A stretch of 64,000 nt of DNA, taken from positions 10,496,528-10,560,527 of the forward strand of contig JASSKH010000005.1 of assembly GCA_031763025.1 (NCBI GenBank), read 5' to 3'. Position 1 is the stretch's first letter, and each line of letters opens with the position of its first letter. Below the pieces are notes generated by a model that saw nothing but the letters and a program-made list of their open reading frames with translations, did no database searches and was not told where the DNA came from. The position numbers and the translations under genes are program-made. The stretch comes from Macrocystis pyrifera (lineage: Eukaryota; Sar; Phaeophyceae; Laminariales; Laminariaceae). Positions 12,478-24,100 of the stretch are shown here, one piece after another.

Positions 12478-12787
12478 TGTGTCTGGTGCCCTGTGCAAGA
12501 GCCAGATATACAGAGTAGTACTCGTACTGATTACCTGTTACTGATAGACGAGGCTGGACGGGCCAACCGACGACAACGCAATCAGTTTCGCGGGATCGTG
12601 AATCGTATACATTTATCATACATACCTTGAAAGTATACATACACAGGAAACGGACAACAAAAAACTCAGGCTGAGGTTTACAGCAAGACGATAAATTCTG
12701 GAGTCGTTGTTATACTGACGTTACTAATGCAGAACGCACCCATTCTCAATTAAGAAATCCAGCTTGGAGCACCTTTCGTGTTTCTTA

Positions 12788-13165
12788 CTACCTGGTACCT
12801 GGTACCAGGTATGAATCATTAACAGGTATTCAGTACCCGGTAATCTGCAGTACTCGTAGCGTGCCTGTGATGTTGCTACGTATGAATAAACATATGCGTA
12901 TACTTCGAAGTATACTGAGCCTGTTAACCCCTGTAGTGCTGCTGCAGTCCCGTTTTGGGGACAAATCAGTCAAATTCTGAGTGGTTTGTCCCCAAAACGG
13001 GACTGCAGTCCTACAAGCCTGTGACATACCGGGTACGTACTCGTACCTGGTACCTGGTATAAGAACGTCGACGCACTCACCAGGGAACCAGGGGTACCCG
13101 AGGGCACTGACATCACAACAGCATCGGTGTACGTAACGGCTCCGTACATACCAGGTACCAGGTAC
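12788..13165. repeat. Cluster of TACCWGGTA palindromes
   Basis: Seven copies of TACCTGGTA or TACCAGGTA lie here, some overlapping head to tail as in TACCTGGTACCTGGTACCAG, on both sides of the H1 hairpin. This is the densest part of a window-wide enrichment. Confidence 0.8.
12941..13011. repeat. Hairpin MITE-like element, family H1, best copy
   Basis: Arms 12942-12965 and 12985-13008 are perfect reverse complements over 24 bp (CTGCAGTCCCGTTTTGGGGA and on to CAAA), with a 19-bp loop. Transcribed, it would form a strong stem. Related copies are at 4594-4667 and near 52684-52730. It is too short to code for anything. The type, MITE or other hairpin element, is inferred from shape and copy number. 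Confidence 0.85.
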
Positions 13166-13222
13166 CGTATTTGGCGTAAGAAACCACCCCCGGGTAGTAA
13201 CTGTTTTGCGTTTTGTTTTTAT

Positions 13223-13331
13223 TATTACCGGGGGTCATATTAAATAGGACCTACGGTACAGACAAAAACTATATATTTCGCTATTTTTTCTAACAATATT
13301 TGGTCCTATTTACTGTGGTCCCTCGTAATAG
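13223..13331. repeat. Hairpin MITE family H2, decayed copy
   Basis: Left TATTACCGGGGGTCATATTA and right GGTCCTATTTACTGTGGTCC then CTCGTAATAG are imperfect inverted repeats. The length is about 109 bp. It is an older relative of the perfect copy at 56826-56936. Confidence 0.75.
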
Positions 13332-14495
13332 TTGCTCGTACGAAAGCAAGCAGTATAAAATAAAGGGCAAATGCCAAAATCAGGTATACCTGATCCGTTT
13401 GAGCCAAATTCAGGTACATGCTGAAACCAAGTAAAAAACCCGCGCCACGAGCGGTGTGATGTCCATGACAATCCGGTAAAAAAGATTGCGCCTAAAGCAT
13501 TAAGCTTGCCACATGGCCTCCAAAATCTGAATTGTTTTGTTTTCTTCAGGGTGTAGGTACCACGGACTCCACTTGGACCTGCAAAGACTCACTATTAATA
13601 TGTTTCGTTTGTTTCGCCACGGCGGGAGCGCCAAGAGTATATCCTCTTGGCGCCCCCCCCCCCCCCGTTGACAGCTTTAAAGCTTCCAGACCGTCCTCGC
13701 GGAACCGCCTGCTCGGCACGAAATTATCTAGCCGTACCAAACCTGAGACCACCTCGACGCGGGGTGGTGCAGACGAAACGCCGAGTGTCCATGGTACCGC
13801 AAAGACTGCTGTGGACATAGAAAACAACAGAGTACATACACACAACTATTACTATTTGATCAATAACTGAAGCACATCGCACACCCCAAAGGAGAAGAAG
13901 TGAAACAAGCGTATGTATACGCATGTATGCATGTATATACGTATTTTTACGTACGACGTACGAGTACAGAGTTTATACGTCAATACAAAAGAATTTCAAC
14001 CGAGGGAGGGCAGACGCATACGCACGGAGAGCAAACACAGCAGTGTACGTATGGCCTCTCTGATTGGTTCAAAGTTGGCCAAAATCAGTTGAAAGCTAGA
14101 CAGTGCAGTAGAAAAAATCAGATGTACCCTTTTGGTCTTTGCGTGCCAAAATCAGTTACGACAGCTTGGCCAATAGCAGGGCTTCTGGTGTGTGTTTCGT
14201 ACATGATTTCAGTATGTAACTGTTTTTGGCACAAAAGTGGCCAGGTATACCTGATTTTGGCAAAAATCCTTATATTAATATTAAATACTGCTGAGGAGTC
14301 ATGGGGGTCGTGATGCGAACACATTTCGATCACCCACGCCTTGAAATTATCCCCAGGTAAACCTCTGTTCAAAGCTACAGCAAGCAAGAAGTACCTCTTC
14401 GTACAGTAGCTCGTTCAGTTGCTATAATATGCGTATTAGCAGGTAATAGCTGAATTGCTACGAATACCTATCCATGCCCATGCCAAAGAGCTAAC

Positions 14496-14628
14496 CTTGA
14501 GAAGAAGAAACCGCACCCTGTCCTGGCGAGCGACCACCGTTTCCCTGGGCTTGTTGGCCCTTTACGACAACCTTTTCGCCCGGAGCAGGACGAGTCCGCT
14601 TCAGCCCTTTTAAGGCACCTCGCGCCAT
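14496..14628 (-). CDS. Possible first coding exon of an unidentified gene
   Basis: An ATG at 14628 opens 44 codons rich in K, R, G, P and Q (MARGALKGLKRTRPAPGEKV, then GQQAQGNGGRSPGQGA) ending at CAAG/gttagc. Composition and codon pattern look coding, and it ends at a plausible donor in phase 1. I could not find a following exon that fits this phase, and I know no homologue. It could equally be a chance frame in GC-richer DNA. Confidence 0.22.
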
Positions 14629-16329
14629 GTGAAGTGTCTCGGTATTAATCGTAGCTCCTCGCGTGTGTCTGCTGTGCTGTGCTGTAGCTGTGGCTCCTTC
14701 TTTCGCTTTTTATTTTGTGTGCTCCCCGGTTTCGTAGAGAAGAAACCTCCGCATTCGGGGTGCAGGGGACAAGCAACATGCCATGCTGACCGTTGGGGTA
14801 AGGTATATGTATCTTAGGCCAAGGATCTTAGGCTTCAGACGCCGCACGCCGGGCATATGCCAAGGTTCAAGCAGCGCAGTTGACTTTTGGCCATCACTGT
14901 ATCGTCATATGCATCCCGTTGTTGGTCATCTCCTCCCTGACCGATACCAGTTATAGGTTTGCTGCGAAATACCTCTCGGTACTCGCCAGCATCATGCTGT
15001 CGAAAATCAACTTAAAGGCCCTTTCGCTGTCGATTGTTCTGTAGTACGGCCTACGTCAATATTTTCAATAGTACTACGGCCTGCTCATACGGCCTACCTG
15101 GTACTTACTACGGTTACGTTCGTTTTTGTACGTACCCTGGTATCCTACCCTGGCATTGTTAGAGCCGTGGGTGATGTACAGTAGTAAGTTCAGCGGTCAG
15201 ATCACAAGCCCGTTTGACTATGAACTTGGTCTTCCCTTCGTGCTATACAAGTATTTATAGTAGTATAATAGTGCGAGTGGTGGTGGAATGTTATTGTATC
15301 CCCTGTTGCGGTTCGTGGTGGCCTATCATGCTCGTCTTTAGACGGAGGAAGAAAATCGTCTCTCCCCTTGGAGTTAGGATTGTACCCGTGGTACGTTTCT
15401 ATGTGTATGATGTGTACAAGCATCGACAGAGACAACCGCTCATTTCCTCGATGACACCGGACTTCGTACCGATACCGCGTTTTCTCTCGCCCGATAGACC
15501 GGGGTTCTTGGAATGGAGAACGAGTGGCAGGTCTCCAGGTTGATCCCGTTGTCTCCAGGTTGATCAACTCAGAGTCGGCTTCAACGCGTTGCACTGCAGT
15601 GGACGAAAGTAGGAAGGAGATGGCAGATAGGGTAGCCAGGTACCGGGCAGACTAAGAAGTAGAACATGCCTATACTACTCGTACCACCAACTGGCGCAGC
15701 TGGTTCGAACATGGTCTTCCTTTGGCTTCATGTTGTTTTTGTTTATTTTTATTTCGTTTTATTTTCTTCATTACGCTGACCCTATGTGATTTTCATTATC
15801 ATATATTTTCTTTCTTTCTCTTCCTTTCTCCGATTGATAAGCCTTATTGAAGGAGTCGTGTGGCGTGGGTGGATGACGAGCCTGCTTTGCTTGTTTCGTA
15901 TTTTCTGACGCCGAGGGGCCGGGCATAGTTGACGAACGCTGGACGATGGTAGCAGACAGGGTAGCAAGGTACCAGGCGGGCCAGCAGGGAGACCCTGGCT
16001 GTGCTACTCGTACCATAAACTGCTGCCGCTACCTGGAGCATGCCTTGTTTGGTTTGCCTGTTATTTTTCCTTGGTTCTTAGTCTTACTCTGTTGACTATT
16101 AATAGTGGTGTTTTCTTCCTTACTTTTTTTCTAGCTCCTTTTCAAGTGTCTGCCAGATCCCCTACGGGGTGGGGTACGATGGTTTGTTGCTACATATACA
16201 CGTACCAGGTATATATTTGTTTATTTTTCGCTTTCGAATTGTCTTTGTTTTTTTCTCTTTGTTTCGTTTAGTTTCTCTAGGTAATGGAATGTGTATGTCG
16301 TGCCTGTCGTACGCAGTATGATGACATAT

Positions 16330-16642
16330 CCATCACTTTTACTTCCCAGCCCACTCGTAGGAGGTTTTACCCTCGACGATCTTCTGGACAAGCCGTGGTC
16401 ACAGGTGTCGTCCCTTCTCCCCCCCGGTACGTGCCTTTATTTTTTTGTCGCGCATAGGGTTCAGCATTCCCACTGCTCGTCGATTTTCATCGAATGTAGC
16501 CAACTCACGCTTTCGCGCTTTCTGCTTATCAATTTTTTATGTAAGAAAAAGTCCCTATGAGCATGCACTCGGTGGGCCTTGAACCCACGAAATTGATCTT
16601 GACAGGCACGCGGACCACCTACCAAGCCACCGGGGACGCCGG
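16330..16642 (-). mobile_element. tRNA-derived SINE, copy 1
   Basis: Read on the minus strand it starts GCCGGCGTCCCCGGTGG, has an A-box-like TGGCTTGGTAGG (16618-16629) and a B box GGTTCAAGGCC (16575-16585), then the body shared with copies 2-4 (GGGTAAAACCTCCTACGAG). The sequence CCTGTCAAG around the putative anticodon loop resembles tRNA-Asp(GTC). The 3' A tail is lost and no target duplication is visible. SINEs are transcribed by RNA polymerase III and moved by LINE proteins. A free-standing tRNA gene is unlikely because the acceptor stem does not close. Confidence 0.85.
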
Positions 16643-16697
16643 CATTGGCATTGCATTGCATACGTGGCAACGTAGTATCTCTGTGGCGTAGCTTTGT

Positions 16698-16805
16698 GAC
16701 CACAGAACTTGTATCTCTCTAGTATTGAAGAATCAGCACGGACACTGGTTGTGCTGGATGTCGACGGGTTGAAAGAACGGTTTAATGTGAAGAAAACAAC
16801 AGCAA
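16698..16805 (+). repeat. Dispersed repeat R1, copy 1
   Basis: GACCACAGAACTTG, TATCTCTCTAG, GCACGGACACTGGTTGTGCT and GATGTCGACGGGTTGAAAGA lead to GTGAAGAAAACAAC. Copies in the opposite orientation are at 39503-39616 and 52742-52839. Nature unknown. Confidence 0.8.
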
Positions 16806-18199
16806 CAACAACTTCGTATTAAATGGTGATTTGGGTTGAACACGTCTGTCGGCTCTTCACCTTGCAGGTTCGGAGGTGTGTGGGCTTGTGAAGCGCCGCA
16901 TCTTCGATCCATTGTTCGATTTCTCCGGGTGGATATATTTTAATCCTGATTCCATACGAAGCATGCAACTAGCATATACATAATATGTATCTGCATGCTA
17001 CATTCATACTAAGTAACTTGACGTCGACGGCGCAAGTTACGTCTACTTCATGATCTCTTGTACGTAAAGGCAACGTGATCTCTCATGGTGCCCCTCATGG
17101 CGTCTTCACAGAGGATCGTCTCGCCCCCGTTGTCAGATACAGTAAGGGCGAGGCAAGAGTGTTCCAAGCATAACCAGATGCTGCCTCTTGCTACGGATAA
17201 AGTTCAAAGCGTTTTTGTTGCGTTGTTCCCTCTGTTGCATTGAGGTCACGACTGCCAGTAAATACGCGACGGGTGTGTAACATACAAACATCAGAAGTGT
17301 TATGTATATTCGGCGCACGCTGTCAAATCGGGACCACTAATGCAACGCTCCGTCCGTGCAGTCTTCCTTTGAACGAAGGAACAGAGAGGATTGCTCTTGC
17401 GTCACCTGGACCACTGTGAAGAAAATGTAGAGAAACACAACGTCTTTCCGTAGCATCATGTGCATATATGCACCTGGTAGCAGTTGTGTAGCATCTAAGC
17501 AGTTTTATCCACTCTTGTCACGGACACCTACAGGAGTGGGGGTAGGCTGTTCCGCGCCATGCACTCTGTTCCCCCGGATACTTGTATATATCTGGTAATG
17601 AGCGCTATTCGTTTCGGTATCCATGTCAGGGCCTTCACAAGGCAATACAAGCTACCTGGTGTGGCGGAGATGCCAGGTTCGCGTACAAGGATGACGGAGA
17701 AATGCATCAAGTGCCGACAACTAAATCACACGAGTATAAGTAGCCTTCAGGGTCGTTGCAAGCAATCCCTCGCTAGCTGCCGCCCGTCGCTTTCACTCCA
17801 AATATACAAAAAAATGCTCGAAAAAATGCAATGAACTAGAACTCAAAAGTATTAAATGATACAGGAATGAGCTGCGCGACGGTGTTGTGCGCAATTCGGC
17901 ATAAAAAAGCTATTCGTCTCGCATAATATCGGCCAGGAGACCGCTACAAAAGAAGCGTGTACCCACCCGCTGTTCCCCTTGGAACGTGACACAAATGGGA
18001 CATACACCAACACGAACACGTTCGCAATCACACAAGACGCGCGACGGGCAAAAACACCCACGCGCGCGCCCCCTGGCTCAAGCATTCGTTGCTCTCGGGC
18101 GTCAAAATCTCCGTAACCTGTGACCGTTCACTCTCATTCAGCCCTTGTGAGGCACATAAGTGTTCCTGCAGCAGTACAGGTGGTCTTCAAATAACTAAT

Positions 18200-21100
18200 T
18201 TAGGCAACTGACTGGTAAGAGATGTCATCCCAAGGGTGGCGGTAGAGAGGCTGCTTCAACCGCTTCTGGTCGAGGTAGTGTCCGATGAAGCCCACTGACC
18301 GCCCCAGCACAAACATACCGTTTAGGCAGCCGTTCGCGATCAGCTCATCCGCCTGCAAAGTTAAATAGTCGCAGTTCAAACGGGCTTGTCATAAAATCAG
18401 CCATGGGCACTTTGAGATCGCAGTCACGATGGCATGACAAGATAAAAATGACAAGACATCCCGAGAAGTTGTCCAGGAAAAAACACTCCGTGCATCTCTT
18501 CAATTCCAACAAAAAGTTGGCGGAAATATTACTCCTGAATCCTGACGCACCTCTTCCTGCGTGAAGGCCCCACATGAGCGGAGGAGGTCGACGAAGCACG
18601 CGGCGATGCATCCGTCAACGTTCAGGATGAGCGTTTCCCTCTTCTTGGTAGTCACCTGTGGTATGACGCGCGTTGTTCTCAGTCGCCTTGGCACATCGCA
18701 TAATACCATATCATATGCGTACACTATAACAGCTCTCGCTCTTATCAATAAATCATAATGCCCACTCTGTAGCACGTGTCGTTGTACCGCTGCCAGAAAG
18801 TCGAGTCGCTCACCGCTGGGGACTTGCTAGTTATTGCGACTGTCACGGCACCAAATATTTTTTTTACAGCAACGGCAAGAGGGCTCCAAGTAGTTTGCCA
18901 CGGCGCAACATCAACACAACATCAACCAAATCGCATGCCATTTCAAAGGTCGACACGAAGCAGAATGGGCATACACGAGTCCCCTATTACATCCTTACAG
19001 ACCGAACTTTGACCCCACCTGTTCCACAGCCATGGCGAAGTCGAGGACCTTGTTGTTCTTGAAGTGCTTCAGGGCATACTCTTTGATTATCGTCACGCGC
19101 ATGTCGGGGTTGCTTAGTGACTTGATACGGTGCCCGATGCCCATGATGAGCTTGTTTTGCTGGCGCATCCGCTTTACGTATTCGGCCGCATTGGCTCCTT
19201 CGTCGGCCCCCTGCATTTCACAAACAAAACACCAGAGCGGCGTCAGAACCAGTGACCCCCATACAACGCGGTAGTTGGTCAGCGCTACGGCTTTGCACAA
19301 CAGAGCTAAATAACAATAACGCATGTGAGCATCGGGCCGAAGCTCACCTGCGTGAACATTTCGGCAGCCTTGTCCAGCGCCCCTCCGAAGCGAGGGCCAA
19401 TTGTCAAGAGACCAGAGCAAAGAGCGGACACCAAGTCCTTTCCGGCTCTTGCCGTCACGATCGTGTTGTGAGCACCAGACACTGCCGGTCCGTGGTCAGC
19501 AGTCACCTTGCAAGACGCATCGACAACGACACACCAGGCCATTCGTCAGATGTAGGCCTACACAATCTAGTTATCTCCACCTGCAGCTGCGTAAGCAGTT
19601 CATCATGGGAAGAAGTCGTTCCGCCACCAAGCAGCACGATATCAAAACATGTTACAGAGTACCATTAACGCGTAATACGAGCGCAATGAACAGTGTTGCC
19701 TGCATAGAAGGCTCAACTACTAGCGGCCCTCCGTTCCGTGGGCGCGGAGGCATAGTTTTCCTGAACTATGAAGCCGGGATGTTCTCTAGCATCGAACGAG
19801 ATAGGTATTGATTGGTGTTCGATTGGTGTCTTACCATGAGGATCATTTCAATGAACTTCGTGGCGTAGTCAGGAAGACGACGGCGGAACCAAAGGAGCGA
19901 AAGCACGCCTCCCAACCCGATGTCGGACGAGAACACCTCGCTGATCGGCATACCTGCGTAGCTGCGGTCGCGCGGAAAATTATACGCGACAAATTTTAGC
20001 GAGTTGCGCGGCGCGAAAAACAAGGAGAACAAATCGCTCCAAGATTACAGATCGCTCGAGAGCAGTTTGCTTTGTTGTGTGATAACTTTTTACGACAGAT
20101 AATTCACGTTTTCACTTTTAACGTCAGTCATCGTACAGCGACAGCAATACTAACATAACAAGCACTGACCTCAGCTCATCGCCACGGTCGTCCGAAATGG
20201 ACGAGATGAAGTTCGCCGGCTTACGTACGAGGCCAAGGCGCTTCGCCCACGTGTAGTCCATCGGCACCTTAGGCACCGGAGGCTCCACAATGGGTTTCAC
20301 CATGCCTTTCTTGAGCAAGCTGTACGGCATTAAGTGGGAGAAACGCTTCGGTCCATAACGTTGTGTGCAGTAGCAACAAAGAGGGACACTTGAGATATAT
20401 ATTGCGTTGGAAATAGGTGAACCACCCGGCTCACGCCATGTGCGAGGATCAATCCCGATCGACAATGTTGACATTCGCTGAATTGCTGAGCGACATCAGC
20501 TGCAGCGTTTATGGTAAAATGTATCACCTGTCGAAGACTTCCTTAATCTTCGAGGGGAATTCGTCGAACGAGATGGGGACCACCGCGCCAGCCGCCGCGA
20601 GGGCAGCGTTCTTGTCCGCCGCGGTCTCGCCCTGACCCCGCGCGCAAGCTCCCGCATGACCGAATTGAACCTGGTGAGCAAACGGGCATACGGTTGTTTC
20701 AGACGTCATGTGTTGATTACATCCGCTGAAGGCTATAATCGCCGCTTTGAGTATCACTAATTATCATGAAATCATGAAGATTCCACCTTCGTCAATCTAG
20801 AGAACATTCACAGAGCGATAAGCGTGAGACAAGAGTAATTCAACTTTGAAGCGACTTCACCTCGAAGGGGAAGATGGATGCGCAAGTACCAATGCACCAG
20901 GCCACCACAGGCTTCGTTATGCGCCCACTCTTGAGTGCGTCACACACGTCGTACTCGTCAGCTCCCCCGACCTCTCCGAGGAGGACCAGCATCTACATCA
21001 ACACAAAACAAACATCAAGGGCAAGGTGCGTGCTTGGTAGTGCAAACAGACATGCAAAAGGCGAAGCCGCAAAGGTCGGAGCTGTCTTCAACCCAAAACA

Positions 21101-24100
21101 AACAAAACCAAACTGGTTCCAGGGTTGAATCAGCACTACTAATAATGTCATGCATATACCGGCGGGTCAGCTCCCTATCCTTCGCTATAAGCATAGGATT
21201 CAAACTGGGCTATCGCACGCAAGTCACAACACGTGATATTTATGGCATACTGATACGATGACAAATTCGCCTCGACCAAAGATCCACGTGGGGCGTTGCG
21301 TCTAACCGTACGATTACTGCTAGTACCGCTCCCACACATGCCCTGAGCTGCAAAGGATTCGTCGGCTTTGTTGGCGGTTCAGCTGCAGAGCTCGTTCCTG
21401 CCGTTTGCAAGCAACGTATGATAGTTTGTACTACTGTAGTCGTCTCTCACCGAAATTGTGGGGTTGTCCTGGTACCGCAAGAGGTGGTCAATGAACCGGG
21501 TGCCAGGGTAGCGGTCGCCACCGATCGCTACACCTTCGTACACGCCATCCGAGTTGCGTGCGATGATGTTGTTCAGCTCGTTCGACATACCGCCGCTCTT
21601 CGACACGTACGCTACCGTTCCAGGTCGGTACAGCTGGGACACAAACATGCAAGATATGGGAATATTTAGCAGCACGCAACCTTAAGATAAGAGATGCCGT
21701 GGTATGAACATTCCATACGAAGAGTCGATTGGAAATACAAGAGCGGCCGACACACACCCGCGTGAGTGCGGCCAACCTGCCAATGTCTTTTGTTTTGGCC
21801 GCCATCATCGCACCTTGGACATGACGATGTTGTCGAGCATACCGCCGGTGTTGCCGATACGCATGCACCCAGGCTTGATCCCGCCCACAGTGGCGGGGCC
21901 GATCAAACCAACCTGCACATGCAACACACTAGGGGATATTAGTTCCACATGAAACATGCGTGGTGCTACAATAGTAGCTGTGCCAACTGCCAATACGAAA
22001 CGGGACCACGCGCGTTGAGCGGAGAGACAAGGCCGACGAAAAAAAACAACGAAACAGGTAAGCTACAACAGGTCCTCATGAAAAGTACAAAAATAGCCTG
22101 GCTTGGCCGAAATTGTAGTGTATAACAAGCACAAATAATTTTCCTTCGCACCTTCTTCTCATCGGCCGCCTTGATGATTTCGCGCGTCTGGCTCTCAGGG
22201 ACTCCCTCGGCGATGATCGCGAGAGTCTTGATCGTGTCCGAGTAGTTGAGGGCGTCCATGGTGGTTTCGTACACAGAACGGAAGGAAGAGAAGTTGACCA
22301 TGACCGACACAGCAGGGTGCCGTTTCACGGCCTCGGCGATGGACGTGTACACCGGGATCAGAGTCTCAGCCTTACAGACGAAAGCGGCACAACGCAAAAG
22401 GAGGTAGGGAGGTAGGGAGCAGAACGTTTGAGACATCACGTTATCACCTATCGTCACCTAGGGCATTACCTTATCCTCAGTATACCCGAGGCGATGTCAG
22501 AAATCCAAAACCACACAAAGCGGGAGGCGAAACTGAGGCAAGACCACATCCATTCCTGTCAACCGAGGGTCAGACATCAACACAAACACTCAATTCGACA
22601 GACGTAACTCTCATCACTGAGAATGAGCAATACACGACGCAATTGGTGTATTTGACAAGGGGGCATAGACAGCTCACCGTTCCCCAGTAGAACTTGATGT
22701 AGTGGTTGCCCGAGAAGGGGAAAACCATGCAAGCCACCGACGGCTTGTCCCGCTTGCACATAAAATCAAAGTCCAGCATTCCCTGTAGCAAGCACCAGAC
22801 AGAGCAGTTGTCAGCATCTCCGCAATATTCAGTTAAACACCAACCTTGGCCTCGTCGGGGTGTCTTCGGTGAGGTAAGATATCGGGCCCTTGTGCTTATG
22901 GAGCAAATCCAAGGCAACACCAGCAACTCGGGTCACGGCGGGCAACACCATTCCACCATTCCATGAGAAGACGTCGCCGGTCGCAGCATGTCCCTTTCCG
23001 TGACAACCCGCACAGGGATAAACAGCCCAAAAACGTACGTCAAAACCGTAGTGCTCGCAAGACAACCGTTCGAATTACCACAAACCTGCACAGCCCGGTT
23101 TTGCAGGCCGTACACAATAGCGGTAGTGTCTGGCCCGAAGTCTTGGACAGTATGCAGCCCAGACGAAGCGCTGCCGCTAGGCGCGGCCCTGCATTTGACA
23201 TCGTGTTGACATGGTGCGTGGGACGAGGTTGCGCAATACAATGAGTATAGAGTGCAGACTAATTTTTATAGAAACTGCCAACTCTGCGGGGACTTGTCAG
23301 CCGGTCAGACGGGAGGTGACGTGGCAACAACAGACCCATATATAAATCAACATGCATCCCACAATTCATGGTAAGACGGTTGCCTCACCCTTCAACGGCA
23401 GCCGCAACTGCTCCATCAGCCGTAGGCTCCACTTGCGCCTCGCTCGCAGCGGCAGGTGAATCCTTCTTCACGGTCTCAGGAGTCTCCTGCGTACCAGGTA
23501 CAACGTAAGGTTGCATGTGGCGGGAATTCTATTATTTTCAACACAAGTGGAACATGGCTCTGCGACCTATCGTTAAAAACTTTATGCAAGAGAGCCCGGG
23601 CGTTTGACACACATGAAAATGCTGCGAACCTCAAGCTTTAACGTACTGGATTCAGCAGATAGGTTCAACAGGATACTGAACTATTTTTATATGAATGCAT
23701 TTGAGAAGGCTCTTTTCGCACTCCACAACGCTGCTGGCGAATTGAATGCCTTACACATGGTACACATGGGAGGCTGACCACTCCGTAACTCGTCAATCTT
23801 GACGCGGTTTTCATTGTGTCCAGCGACTCAACACAGACATTCCGAGTAGGCGACGCGGCGCAAACCAAAAAAAAAGTCAGTTCGTCTTTACGAAGGCATT
23901 CCCATTGAAGTGAGAGTCATCATACCTGTTCGGGAACCTGATCGAACTCAGGCACAGTAGTGCCATTCACAAGTCCAAGAGCCATCGGAACGACAGCAGT
24001 GATGTGGGTCTCTGGGCCGTACACACGGATCGGTACGCCGATAGACTCCCCCGTCTCGCGAATCTTGCGCAGTCCCCTGCTGCACATGCGAAAATATCAC

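Larger units (their letters stand above)
10227..18199. other. Gene-poor spacer of about 8 kb
   Basis: Between the 5' end of the methyltransferase gene and the 3' end of ATP-citrate lyase. It should include the methyltransferase promoter just above 10226 and the 3' UTR of ATP-citrate lyase just below 18200. Repeats listed separately occupy 11748-12134, 12450-12477, 12788-13331 and 16330-16805. One weak coding exon is proposed at 14496-14628. A 61-codon frame at 17133-17318 (minus) with a hydrophobic N-terminus has no support beyond its length. Elsewhere I see nothing identifiable. Confidence 0.5.

Noticed and set aside
12255-12640. Polyalanine/polyglutamine gene
   Set aside because: The frames exist only because of a CTG microsatellite; no other coding sign.
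16560-16642. tRNA gene
   Set aside because: A and B boxes and a GTC-like loop are present, but the acceptor stem does not pair and the sequence continues into a body shared with three other copies; it is a SINE head.
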